Shown here piece by piece: positions 12,536 through 25,700 of a DNA stretch of 64,000 nt. The notes under the pieces are model-generated. The model was not told the DNA's origin. It saw only the letters and a list, made by a program, of their open reading frames with translations, and ran no database searches. Source of the stretch: Azolla caroliniana. Its lineage: Eukaryota > Polypodiophyta. The DNA lies in contig JBHGNT010000006.1 in the NCBI GenBank assembly GCA_043228905.1, forward strand, positions 1,612,001 to 1,676,000, given 5' to 3'. Numbering within the stretch: the stretch's first letter is position 1; the number at the start of each line of letters is the position of its first letter. A program made the translations under genes and the position numbers.

Positions 12536-15500
12536 TTAGAAAACTAGCAATGAGCGAGCAGATCCTTTCCGCACTCGTTTCCTTCTCTTTTGTTGCATAC
12601 TACGCCATAGACTAATTATGAGAAGGAACCCTGTGAAAAAAAATCAAGCTCTGGTTTTAGGTGCTGTTAAACTTTCTAAGGTATCATAAGTACCCTTTGG
12701 ATCAATAAAACTGAAATATACTAAAAGTGCCCTTAACTGGTTTTCTGGACTCACCAGCAAAACAAAGAAAAATGGGGATAAGCCATTGGACAGCCAATAA
12801 TGCCGATGAATCGAACTGTAAATCAAATAAAGAAATTCTAAGAACTTCAAGAGAGAAAATCTATACATCAATCTCTATGACGTCTCTTACCTCATCGTGG
12901 TGTAGCCATCTAGAAGTCAATCCAATGACATTATTGTCTCTTCGTTCCTCTTGAGCTTTACCAGCTGACTTTTGTTGGTCAGATACTACACCTTCTCTTC
13001 TGATATAATTCATGGTTGTGTCATGAGGAAAACCCACATGCCTTTCTTGGTTTTTCAGCAGCCCATCAATTAAAGTAGTCGAAACTACACCATCACCAAC
13101 AGTGTTATTGGAGAGTACCATAGACATGTCCTCTCTGTTGGGTCTATCACTTCCTTTCGGTTGCCTCTGTCCAGAGCTGAAAGGCAGCTTGATATGCCTT
13201 TCATAACCTTTGGTACCTTGCACCTCAAATCGAGCATCAACACCGCATTGAAGTTCGTGATCAAGAACAAGTGAATACATGGAGAATTTCGCATCTTTCC
13301 TACGAGATGGAGATGAGGATGTCAGCCCATTCAATGGAAAATGTATTCTCTTTGAAGGTGCAAAAAGCACTGGATCTTTCAAATTATGGCTTGTAAAATC
13401 CAGCAACTTTTTGAGCAGCCAATAACAATCAGTCACGAGGTGGCTATTATCAAGACAGTTAGAATCTCCATAGACTGCAACACGGCCTAGACCACGTTCT
13501 ACAGCTCCTAATACTGCAGCCTCTACCTGCGGAAACTTCTCAAATGAGTATGATCATCTCTCACGTGTTGACAAATTCTCTTATTCATATCAGAACTTTA
13601 ACAGAACTTACTTGTGGTTGAGCTGATGTTTGTAATGATGATGAAAGTGAATTTGTTTTTGTTCCATCTTGGAACGTGAATCGATGCAAGAAACCACCAT
13701 CGGGGAAAACCGAGATGTCTGTGCCAGAAGCAAAAAAACCCCTTTGCCCATCAATGGAATAAGGACCAGTAAGTATTGTGCCCCCAAAACCAATACCAAA
13801 TCCAAGAAGAAGATCATTCAATGCAGGGATATTTGCTCCACCAGTCACAGGAGTCCACCAGCTTCGAGTGTTGTCATCAAAAAATTTCATTTTTATCATT
13901 GTTTCAAGATGATACCAATCAGCAAAGACTATCAATCCAAGTCCTAAAACTTTGACATCATTTTCTAGCTTAATTTTTTCCTCTTCAAAATATTCATCTT
14001 CCAGATCTACCATTAGCAATGTCCCATACTGACGAGCATCAAAGCATGTGAATGGAGAACCCAAAATTTCTACATAATATCCAGCATCACATAATATATC
14101 AAACATGCTATGGAAATTTGTGTGAGGATGATCTCCATGCCAATCAAGGATGTCATTTCTAACATCCAATGAATCTCTGGGTATATAACCAGGTGGATAA
14201 CGCACATTATGAAATTGATCCCAAAGAATCCGGCGTTCTCGTTGAGGAGTGGGAATAACATTCACACGAAGATGGAGTGTGCATTCACTTCTCTGCATTT
14301 CTTTTCCTTGTGTTCTTGAAGGTGACACAATTGACAAAGATATATCACCTTCAATTATGCCTGAAAAATTCACCCCTTCATCACGAATCTCCATGTGTAA
14401 TCCTAAGAATCCTGTCCATGGCCAGATGGTATCCGAGAATGTGAATCGAATGTCTAATAGATTACCAGCAATATCAGAAGGATTCCATGTAGGATTTTTC
14501 TCCACATAGCCTACAACACCCATTCCATTCAATATTGTGACATTGAAGACAACAGGCATAGCACCCGCATAAAGGGGTTGCCGACAGAAAGGCCACATGT
14601 AAGGGCAATCAAGAAAATCTATTACTGATGGAACAAGACTTGCTCGGGGTTTGTATTTTACAAGGATTTCATACGATTCCAACCTGACATGACAAAATCA
14701 GGCAGTGAGCCTTGGTGCAGACTTATTGAAGGAAACATTAAAAAGACTTGCACAATGACAAAAAATCAAGAAAATGCTCACAAATTCAACCGCCCGGAAC
14801 CTTGTTCAAAAATATTTGGACCCTCCAACCGAGAAGCTCCCTCAATAATAGCTTGCTTCATGCTGGCTGGATTGATGATATTCCAACGAATGGACTCTGG
14901 AATTACACTGGCAAGCAAACAAACAGCACCTGCCACTACAGGACTCGCCACGCTAGTTCCCGAAAGACTTTTGCAACCAGAGTTTATCCTTGACCCAATG
15001 ATATCTCTTCCGTAAGCTACAATATCTGGTTTTACTCGTCCATACCTAAATCAAGAAATACAGAAATGTTTGCTATTTAGACCATCAAGAAATACACCTC
15101 GATATGGCTGAGAAAATAAACATAAGCAAAGCACTCAATACCCATGAGGAATTTCCCAGGTAGTCATCCCCCGTGATGAGAATGATGCAATATGATCACT
15201 ATAATCAATCCCACCCACACCAATCACGTCACTCTGATCAGCCGGATTATTGAGTGTTCCATAAAGAGGTCCATCATTCCCAATAGCCGATACCATAATG
15301 ACATTATTGGCTGTCATCTCCCATACCTTTATATAACAATTAAAATAACATTATGCAATGAAAAATGCCACTTAGCTATCAAAGCTCTAAAACCTCTGTT
15401 TTCAGACCTATTGATTCCCCTTATAATTAGCTTGTTATCATTTGTTACCGAATATTACCTTTTCAATGAAAGGTCGATCAAGAAAATCCGGTCCACCAAT

Positions 15501-17805
15501 GCTAAGATTAAGGATGTTTATCTCAGTTGCAATTGCATAATTGAAAGCATCTAAAAACCATGATGTGTACGACACCTGCAGAATACTGAAAACAATTCTG
15601 CATTACATAATAAAGAAACTGTCCCAAAAAAAAAAACATGTGATTATCCCACATACAATCCATTAAGAATGTAGGTGCAATCAGCGCTCATTTCACATTC
15701 ACTAGAAGACCGCACAATACCAGAAGAAAGATGAAAAGAAAAGAAAACATTGGAAGATGAACAGCCATGAGATGAGTGGCACAGATGAACATTGACATCA
15801 TTTCATATCAACATAATTCAGATGCTCGAGTGCAATGAGAAGGAAGCAGTAACAAGAAAATATTATCTTACCTGTGCATCCGTGAAAACTCGAAATGCAT
15901 ATATCTCAGCATCGGGGGCAAAACCCAAACATTGAGGATCCTTACTTGAGATCACTCCTGCCACAAAGGTTCCATGTCCTAGATTGTCATTCAATGTATC
16001 TTCATTTGTCCAATTAGTCCTCTCCTACAGTTAGAGGAAAAGAAAAAGAAATAGCGATGCCACATAAATCTTCCATTGTATAACAAGCAAGGTCTTGCTA
16101 ATGACATAAAAGATATAAACAATAATATACACATTGTCACAAGAAATAAAAAGAGGATAATCTGACTCGTTGTGTATAATAACCTATTGATGATGACTGA
16201 ATATATTACACAGAGATCTACAATATGACAAAGAAAAATGCAAACAGATATAACTGTACATTGCACCTATACACAGTACATTAGCCTTCTATGTTCAAAA
16301 TGCAACAATCAACATGAAACATGATACACTTCTCGTGGGTTGCTCACAGCCTCAAACATGTTTCACTTTCCAAGGAAAAGTCCAATCTTCATGTGTACTC
16401 TCACCTTTGGTGCTAATGTTTCATGCAATGCGCATTGATGGTTGGAGATTTAAGAAAAGAGGTTAGAATAGTATACACCAAAGAGAGTTGCAACATGGTA
16501 TGTTATGGCACATCCACATAAAAAAATTTGAGTGTTGAAACCAGATCCATTGAGTAGACTAACAAAATGAAATAAAACCACAATAACATCAACAATATAA
16601 AAGCAAACCAAGCCTACTGATCATGCCACTGCATAGCACATGTCTAATGATCATAACATTACATAGTATAAACATAAATATTTAAATGTGTATACCATGA
16701 GTCTAGTTGAGAGTGCACATAGTACATACCTATCTTCTCTATATTAACAAAATAAAAGAAGTGAAGGCTTAATACTAGAACTTAGACCTTAAGTGTCATG
16801 GGACATTTAATCTAATTTTATTTATGTGCAACATGCGTTGTTGATGCACATAAAAATTATCTCTGAAGTGTCTCAAAGAAACGCTTGCTGTTATATTGAT
16901 TTTTTGCATAAATGAGATATGAAAGCTGGTATCATCAACATTTCTTGATAGAATGATGCAATACCTTAATATTCCTAAAATGTGGATGATCAGCCCTCAC
17001 ACCAGTGTCAAAAACTGCCATCCGAACCTTTGCACCCGTAAAACCTTTGCTCCAAAGCTGGTCAGCCCCAAACATCGACGTTATTTGAGATCTCTGTGAA
17101 AGAAGTAACAAATCAAATCTTAGATTCCAGGTCTTAATTTTATTTCAATTGAAAATAATAAAAAAGACACAAATCATCGCACCACATTTCATAATGGACA
17201 TATCTAGAGAAAACACAAAACGCATATTTCTTGCACTAAAATTAATAAATAGCAACTTCCAATGGCCTGATAAGATTATTTGGAATCAATAGAGTACTTA
17301 ATACCTATGTTTACGCAAAAAGTGGCATTTTATTGACAACAATGCTTGCTGCATACACCAAAATATGTGTGCATACAAATATACATTCACAAATTAATGT
17401 GCATTAATGATGAACTTTCAGTCCCATCCATGAAATGATGTTTTGCTGCTAATATGCCTACCCTCTCCCTCTATCTCAAATTAATAATCTACCCTAGTGG
17501 TAAAGCATCTATAAGAGAGACTGGTTTCCCTATTTCCAAAATTTGTCCTCTTATTTTAGAGCAGGGTTATGCCTTGCAGCTGATATAACAATCTGTGATA
17601 TATTTGAACTCAGTAACACCCCTCAAACCCTATATTAAGAGTACTTAGAGCAGAGATCAACTAAAATCATGCAGTAGCGTGGACCATCTGTCACTGTTAA
17701 ACTCCCTGATTAGCACATTCTGCACAAGGATAAAATCTCTAATGCTCATGTTGTGTTATTGTAGAACCACCTTGGACATCATGATGGATGTTGAATTCAT
17801 ACTTG

Positions 17806-17894
<89 letters not shown>

Positions 17895-18800
17895 TACACA
17901 CAAACACATATGTATGGCTAGGCATAAAGAAGTATTTACTTGCAAAAGGATTTTCCGGCCAGAACTCGAAAGGGATGGCTTCTCACACTGACCCATAAGG
18001 TCACCATCTTCACTCCAAGGTGTGGATCGTTTCCCTTCACTTCGATATTTAGCACTCTCGTCTGAGGAATCATTGCTTTCCATCCCAAAAGATGGCGCGC
18101 TGGAATCTCTTGTGATTTCATCCTCCTTCAGTAAGGCTCTAGTAAACCGAGACTGCCGAGAGATGTCCTTTACAAAATTTAAGGCCTTCAACTGGTTTAC
18201 AACACCATCAATTCCTCTTTCTTTAATCCTGAGCAAACCAAAATCGGTAGGGAATGCTGAGGCTGGATTCACCCGCTCTACCCACTCCCATCCGTCGAAT
18301 TGCTGCATAGATTTTGACAGGGCAATTTGATGTTCGGTTGCATATTTGTAAGATGTAAACCTAACAATCACTTCATTTGAAACCTCCCCATCAAATCTCA
18401 GGGATTCTAGCCCTTCCTTGGAATCCAGAGAACCTGGAGATGATTCCACCCTTTCTCTGGATTCTATGAAACCTGACAAAGAATCTCCGCATTCTTCGGA
18501 ATCTGAGCAACCCGATAATGGTTCTAGCCCTACCACGTAATTGGAGGAAAACGAAGATGAATCTGGCCTTTCCTTATGATATAAGGAAACCAATGAATCT
18601 TCTCCAGCGAAGCAGATGGAGGAGAGCGAATCTGAGAAGATCTTTCTACATAGACCTCCATTGGACAAAGAGATATTCGCGGAAGAGTAGGCGAGGGGCT
18701 CAGACACAGATTGAAGATCGATATGGGATAGACCAGAAACCATGTATGGTTGAAACCCTGAAGAAAAGAGGAGCCAGAGGAGGATCGGAAATACCATCAT
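12536..18800 (-). CDS. S1P: Site-1 protease (subtilisin-like SBT6.1), Golgi membrane serine protease
   Basis: Ten minus-strand exons join in phase to 1190 residues: 18800-17940, 17093-16965, 16024-15872, 15575-15459, 15326-15142, 15045-14782, 14683-13612, 13526-12891, 12815-12755, 12630-12536. All introns are GT-AG. Plant S1P cleaves membrane bZIP factors, RALF peptides and pectin methylesterase precursors in the Golgi. The order is signal peptide (about 1-20), an acidic 13-residue repeat region (97-135), the prodomain (about 141-285), the S8 peptidase with Asp316 (VFDTG), His347 (GHGTF), Asn437 (IGNDG) and Ser513 (GTSVASP), a long lumenal domain, one membrane span (about 1145-1165) and a basic tail. 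RKILLQ at the end of exon 1 resembles the RxxL/RxLL self-cleavage site. Arabidopsis S1P is about 1040 residues; much of the excess is the acidic insert. No lesion was seen. Confidence 0.93.
17807..17905. repeat. (CT)n(CA)n compound microsatellite in S1P intron 1
   Basis: About 37 CT units followed by CA repeats, beginning some 35 bases inside the intron from the exon 1 donor at 17939. On the transcribed strand it is a long purine tract near the 5' splice site. Confidence 0.9.
18396..18512 (-). repeat. Coding minisatellite, three 39-bp units in S1P exon 1
   Basis: Residues 97-109, 110-122 and 123-135 of the S1P product are three 13-residue repeats with the pattern G-x-x-[DE]-S-x-E-x-x-[DE]-S-x-x. 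They make an acidic, serine-rich insert between the signal peptide and the conserved prodomain. Confidence 0.75.
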
Positions 18801-18969
18801 AGGCTCTCTGACTGTCTTTTGGGGGGTTCTTCTTGCTTACTCTGAACCATGACTCTGCACTGACTCTTCACAGTCCTGATACCATGGCGGCGGCCCCTTC
18901 CTTAGAGAGGCAGGCAGGCAGCAGAGTAGCATACATACAAAAGACCGATAAGTGTTTGCTTCACATGAT

Positions 18970-19118
18970 ATGCTCTCACATACATACATACATATACATG
19001 TATGTATGTATGTATGTATGTATGTATGTATGTATGTATGTATGTATGTATGTATGTATGTATGTATGTATGTATGTATGTATGTATGTATGTATGTATG
19101 TATGTATGTATGTATGTA

Positions 19119-19153
<35 letters not shown>

Positions 19154-19164
19154 TTATGTATTTA

Positions 19165-19210
<46 letters not shown>

Positions 19211-19260
19211 TGCAAGACTGCATGTATGTATGTATGTATGGGTGTGTGTGTATGTATGTA
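18970..19260. repeat. (CATA)n / (TGTA)n / (GT)n compound microsatellite
   Basis: A CATA run turns at TACATGTA into about 30 TGTA units, followed by two long GT runs and more TGTA. The left arm and the start of the right arm are complementary, so the junction could form a hairpin. It lies about 170 bp upstream of the S1P start codon. Confidence 0.95.
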
Positions 19261-22200
19261 ACACTTGATTTGTTTCACACAGGGCCCGTAGAACGCCCAT
19301 CATTCTATGTCCACCTTATTCACTCTTTCCCTACTCGTACACACACAAAAAAGCATGGGGTTGTGTTCCTCGCCTCGACATGCCTAGCACCGCCGTTCAA
19401 TCAACCTTTCCTTTGCAGAAAACATTGTTCCGTGACCTTGCGTGGCCATGGGATCCTCCCCCCCCCCCCCCCCCAAGCTACTATCAATATTGATATTTCA
19501 CATGTTGGATAGGTCATTTTCTTGCCTTATATCATGAATCAATCATATATGGTTTGCTGTTACTCTTGTAAGTAACAAACACTCCATGTGTTTTAACCCT
19601 ATCAAAATGATGACAGCAATGACGATGATGATTGTTGTAAGTTAGTCGATAGTTTTTTCCTTCCTTGCACCACACTAATGGGGAGTCGCATTATGTTGTT
19701 AAGCTCTTGATGTTTATTTAATGATATGTACAAATTTCCCACCTTGGTGGGATCTAGTTTTAATGGTTCATGAGTGGGTAGTGCGACCTCTTTTGACTTA
19801 TTGTGCCATTTGAGTGAAATCAACACTTCTAGGAAATGACATCTTGGACTTGGTTGTAATTGACCATACAATAGGGAAATTATGTGTTGTGGTAGGATTG
19901 TGATCATTGTGACTACGAGGGCACTTAACAAAGAACTCGAACATATACCTATGGGGATCTTATTCACAATGCTTGAATAAATAACTTGGTTACAATAATT
20001 GAAGTGTGATGTTACATTTGCCATGGTTCGTACAAATTGGGCATTACTTCATGCATTATAAGATTAGATTTACATTAGAAGAAATGAAAATGGCAAGTGT
20101 GTGCTTAATCACGAGCTTTGATTCCCCGTTAATCTCACATGCATTCAAACCACATTTCAAAACTCAACAAACAAAAATGAATTCAATTACATTTACTCCA
20201 TTATTTATTACATGACATGACTACATGCTTTCACAAACTTGCCAAAATAAATTGATATAAACAAGAAGAACAAACCTTAAATCATCAATCAAACATGACT
20301 ACTAGTACTACAAGTCTCCTTTGATGAATTTGGTGATCCAAACATCTCAACTCTTATATCCATGCAAGAAAGTGTATCTAAAATTACATATAATCAAACT
20401 AATTTATTTGTTTTTCCTTTGATGTCCTCGATAAAGGAGAAAGGATGTCTAGAATGAAGATACTCGTGCATGTTACTAAATACGTGCTAAATATGGAACA
20501 AATCGAACAAGATATTATAGGGTGTAAACAATGGTTGTACGTCCATTACAATACTAAAGTTAACAAATAGTTTGTATAAATGTGTGATAAAACAAAAGCA
20601 TGGTTTTGGATTCAAGCGAAAAGCAATGGGAGTCTGACTCTATGTTCATCATAAAAGCATTCGTTATTTTTACTTTGGTTACTAGTGTCTTTGACCTAAA
20701 AAGTAACTATCATGTTCCTCCGAAGTCCTAATAAGCAATTTCATGTTCCAAATTCAAAGAGTTAAAATCCAGGAATGCCTTACAAATTATGATGCGTAAA
20801 AGTTGACCTCTTCACTTTGGTTTATATATTAACACATCCATTGTTTTTCGGTTTGAATAATAACTTCGTCAGTCTCGTTATCTTTGTATTCTCTTTCTAT
20901 TGTTGCCCAATATCCTCAGTTTTCGAAAGAATATTCTTCGCAACTTTAGTCCATTATAATTGTACCAATATTAACTTTGCCAATACAAATGTGTTTGTAG
21001 CAAGGCGAAGACTTATTATTGCATTCAAAATTATCGATTCATTGGCGTTGGACATTCATCTTCAAATATATTCCCATTTGATGCCATTGGAACTCAAGGC
21101 ATTGTAGTGCTTTGTTACTTCTCGATCTATCAATCGATTCCCTAAGGGATGATATCTTGAAGAACATCAAAAGCTCCTTTACGAAGTTAATATAACTTCA
21201 CTGTGATGATTCAATAAACAATCCTAATTGTTGGACGCATATTTGTATGTGAACAAAAAAATGTCCAAATTTGCCAAATGAAATATTGGGGTACTTTTTG
21301 CACATCCACGATACAAAAAAGAAAAATTACATTGTCAAGACATCAAGCTATGACCATCAATATATTCATTATTGTCTTTCTCTTGTAATGATTGTCCATT
21401 CACAACATTACATACATTGCAAGTATGATATGACGTAATAAAGCACGATAACATTTTGATAGATATAACGACTACCTAGAACGAACCATCAGAATGGACA
21501 TTGGCTTCCTATTTTTGAATATTAATATTTACTAGACATATTCATCATAGATGGTTCTGATTGACTTGACTTGTCTCCATTCTTGTCACAAATATATAAA
21601 ATTATAACTATTTCCCTCCCCATCACTAGTGAAAAACAACATGTGAGCTTGTTTATACATGTGTATCCAAAATTCACAGTTGGCTTGGATAATACGATAT
21701 ACTTGTTTTCTACAACTCAATAAGATTTCAACGTTTTCCAACACTCATGTTTAATTGATAGTGACAACATTGTTCTATCCCTATTATGCATGACCATGTT
21801 AGAAGGACTTTACAACAAACTCAACATAGCATCACATTAAAATGCTTTCCTATGCCAAGAATAAACATTACATATTCATTCGATGATGCTTTAACTTTAG
21901 TTTGATTTAGTGTTTTGATATGACGAGTGACACTTGTTTCTTTTAGGACAGGAGCAATTATTTGTATACAAACAGTGATTTGCATTATTAACCAAACCAA
22001 AACCAAAACTACATGCATTCAGGCGCATTTTTTTCTCGTAGCATAGCAGAAACACATAAATTGGAGGTTTGGTGGAATTGTATGCATGGGCACATGGTAT
22101 AACACCTTCCATTGGTCCACACGAGAAAAGTACGCACGATACAACCTAGAGAAGCATCAACAATCTTTGCATAAAAATTGCAAGTGAGGTAGCATTGATA

Positions 22201-22699
22201 ACAAACGCAAAAGTCATTGTTTTAAGACTTTAACAATTCCATAAAATGGTTGGGCAATGGTGTGACAAAAGAGCTCTAAAGTCGAGCATGTCCATCATAT
22301 TGAGTTTGTGAGGCACGCAAACACATAAGTCTAACAAAGACACATATAACTCAGGGCCATAAAGTTTCGTGGATATGCCACTGGAGCACAGAGGTATGCC
22401 TTTCGCGCGAGACAAGTGTAGTGCAACACAATGGGAAGAAGAGAAGGAAGCCAATACACGAAGGGTGGGACGGACAACTCTAGGATTGTCCTATAGAGCC
22501 AACCATTTGTATATGGCAGGAGAAAAGCTAAAGCCTATGTATATTGATTGGGTGGGCATTGGGAAAGAGAGAGAGAGAGAGAGAGAGCCAAAGGAACAGA
22601 ACACAAAGGAACAGAGCAGGTCCCAATTGTATTTGTATTTGGGAAAACAACATCTGCATATCATATGTACATAAATATCCTCTGCACAGCTTCCTTACC
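19261..22699. other. Intergenic DNA between divergent S1P and URT1 genes
   Basis: AT-rich sequence with no recognisable gene. A run of 17 C lies at 19458-19474. The outer parts must hold the promoters of the two divergent genes, but I saw no unambiguous core element. Everything between about 19500 and 22100 looks featureless to me. Confidence 0.55.
22566..22587. repeat. (GA)n microsatellite upstream of URT1
   Basis: About 11 GA units some 190 bp upstream of the URT1 start codon, probably in the 5' leader or core promoter. GA/CT tracts are common there in plants. Confidence 0.85.
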
Positions 22700-22747
22700 A
22701 TGGATCCTCTTTCTCCACCCACTAGTCCCATGGATGCTTCTTCGTAA
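22700..22747 (+). other. Possible upstream ORF of URT1
   Basis: ATG at 22700 opens a 15-codon frame (MDPLSPPTSPMDASS) ending in TAA at 22745-22747, 31 bases before the main start codon. If transcription begins upstream of it, ribosomes would meet it first. The transcript start is not known, so this is tentative. Confidence 0.35.
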
Positions 22748-22778
22748 CCCTAAAATTCCACCAACACATGGTTAGATA

Positions 22779-25700
22779 ATGGCTGCTCCAAAGTCTTCTC
22801 TCTCTCAAAACCATATGCTTGCCTCTTCTTCGTCTTCTTCTTCCCCTGCTCCTGCAGCAGCAGCTGGAGAGTACCTACTTCAATTGCTTCAGAAGGGACA
22901 TGTTTCTTCTTCAGAGGTTCGTAATACAGACTCCATCCTTGTCAAAGAGCACCACAGATCTCTGGAAGAAGAAGAGCAATACTCACGGCATGTTCTCCAG
23001 CAAGACCCTGCCGTGGCTGCCATGGGCCCTTGCCATAGCCATAGCCTTCGGTGGCGCCTCAGTGATGAGGTCATTGATGGCGATAGAACAGGGCTCTTGC
23101 CTGTACAAGATCTTCAGCATGGCTGTGGCCGTGTCCAATATCATCAGTATGAACACCATCATCAATACGAACACCGTCGTCAACAACATCAACATCAACA
23201 ACAGCATCGACCACAACCTCAGCTACATCAACATCAACAACATCATCAGGGTTCCCTTCATTTTCCAGGTACTCCCCCATCTCTGTTTCCCGAACTTTTC
23301 ACGACTTCCCACATGGATCCCCTTTTGGGCCGTCCACCCCCTACTTCAACGCAGAATCAGTTCTTTGGCCCTTATCCATACCGTCCAGTAGATCATCATT
23401 CTTATGTGCAGATGCCCCCTCCAGGATTTGGACAATCTGGTTTGATGAATTCTAATTCATCTTTTGTGCACCCTGGACATAACGTGGTATCCATATTATC
23501 ACATACAGGGGTTGAGAATCCAAAACAACATGACGATTTTCTGAATAAACAGATTCTTTCTCATAAAAGCGTCCAAGATGCGAATCCTCCTGTTGTGGCA
23601 CCGGAGAGAGTTTTGTTTCAGCAAGGAGAACAGCAATTCTATACTCAATTTGGGTCCGTTGGTGTCAAAATTGCTCAGAAGGATTGTGTTAAAGAAGAGA
23701 CAGACATGTTATTGCCCAGTGCATCTTTTCCTAAGAAACCCATCAAATCAGATGAATCAATGAAACTAACCTCAATCTCAAAAGCGAGTCTTGCAAAGGG
23801 CTATGGACCCATTGGTCCAGTGAGGTTGGAAGAAGACCAAATTTGTCAAAATACTGAGGGAGCCCCAAGTAATCAGCTCTCTCATCAACATGTGTTGCAT
23901 CCTACTGTTGCAAAATATCATGATAAGTCATTCAATTTGATAGAAAGTATGGCAAAGTTGTCAAAGAGGCCTGATTTACATGCATATGGATTCAGTAATG
24001 TGCAAAAGGATGCAACACTTCTAGCATCTGATAATCTAGATTCTGCTAATTTTTTAAATTCGAGTGATTTTTTAGACACTTCCGAGAAACTGCAGTTGAA
24101 ACAGAGATATAGTCAGATAGCTCAGGATGGGAAGACAACTACAGGGAATGGCTTGCTTGACTGGACTGCTATAACTCATGGTAAAAGAGATGAAGATAGG
24201 GAGAGTGAAACAATACGATTCATGGGAACTCAGGAAGAACTTCCTATCAGGGTCAACCGTGATATTCAAAAGCAAAGAGGACAATCCGTAAGCTGGAGGT
24301 TGAAGCATTCAAATGCTTCCGAGCCATCCAAGGATCAAGTGAATCATAACAGTAGATTAAGAAACAAGTCTCTGATTCAAGATAACCATGTAGGGTTACC
24401 TTCTGATTCTAGAGTCAATGCTGCACCCGACTATGCTGCAAATAAATCCAAGCAAGCTTTACTCACTTCACTGCTGGTTGATGATCAAGGAACTGTCAAT
24501 GATGGGAACAATGATGAAACAATCTTGGGATGTATTGAGTTTTTAGAACTTTGTAAAGATAATGTATCAGAAGAACATATCCAACAGGCTCCTCCTTCTA
24601 AGGTAACATGATTATGAAAGGAATGTCAGATTGAAAAGAATGCCCATGTTTCTTTGTAACATTAACATTCGGGTTTATAGGATTTGAAACAGGTTAGGCA
24701 ACCAAATAGTAGGGTTTCCATGCTGCCCAAATTCATCCGAAGAGAATTTATCAGTCGAGCTGACTCGGAGAAATGCACTAGACAGTTTCTTTCCATTTTT
24801 CAAACATTGATACCACCTGTAGATGAGGAAATAAGAAGAAAGAAACTTCTTTCAACTCTGAAAGAACTTGTGTCAGGAATTTGGCCTGATGCTCAACTCT
24901 ATTTATTTGGGTCTTGTGCTAACGCATTTGGGGTATGTAATAGTGACATTGATATATGTCTTTCCATTGAATCTGAAGATTCAAACAAAGCTAAAGTGGT
25001 TCGCAAGTTAGCGGACATTCTCGAAGAAAATGATATGCAGAATGTTCAGGTTCATATTAACCCTTCGATAAAATGATGCCATTTACAGTATTTCTTATAA
25101 TGCTTCTAACAACAATATGACTTTGGAAGGCCTTTTAAGTTTGTAGTACCTTATAATTGAGCATATTTTTAATTTGCAGGCATTAACTCATGCAAGGGTT
25201 CCTATTGTGAAGTACTCAGATCCAAAAACTGGGATATCTTGTGACGTGTGTGTTAATAATATGCTTGCTGTTGTGAATACAAAGCTGCTACGTGATTATG
25301 CTCAGATTGATGTCCGACTTCGTCAGCTAGCTTTCCTGGTGAAACATTGGGCCAAATGTCGTCAAGTGAATGAGACATACCGGGGAACACTCTCTAGCTA
25401 TGCGTAAGTTTCCTACATGATTCTGTTTAAACACAATGATATTTTACTTGAGATGATGTTATTCTTCTCATCAAGTTACTTCATTACATTTCACCTTTGA
25501 ATTTTACTTACGTTTTAAATTTGCATTTATATTTGATAACCAAAATTCCTTGCTAATTTTTTCACGGATGATAATGTACTGAAGCTTTATGTAGCAAGAA
25601 TAAATAATGACAATGTGTGGGGAATTCAACTTAGCTTATGCAATTGATGGTTTTGCTTGACATCCTGGATGTGTATGTTTGTTTCTGACACAGAGACATG

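Noticed and set aside
12861-12890. In-frame stop at 12861 as the end of S1P
   Set aside because: A good donor (GTAAGAG) at 12890 and two further exons restore the membrane span and basic tail expected of S1P.
17490-17560. tRNA-like CTAGTGGTAAAGC in S1P intron 1
   Set aside because: It resembles a SINE A-box region, but no B box follows at a suitable distance.
18833-19512. Frames coding for repeated Met-Tyr-Val-Cys or Thr-His-Ile
   Set aside because: Translations of the TGTA/GT microsatellite, not genes.
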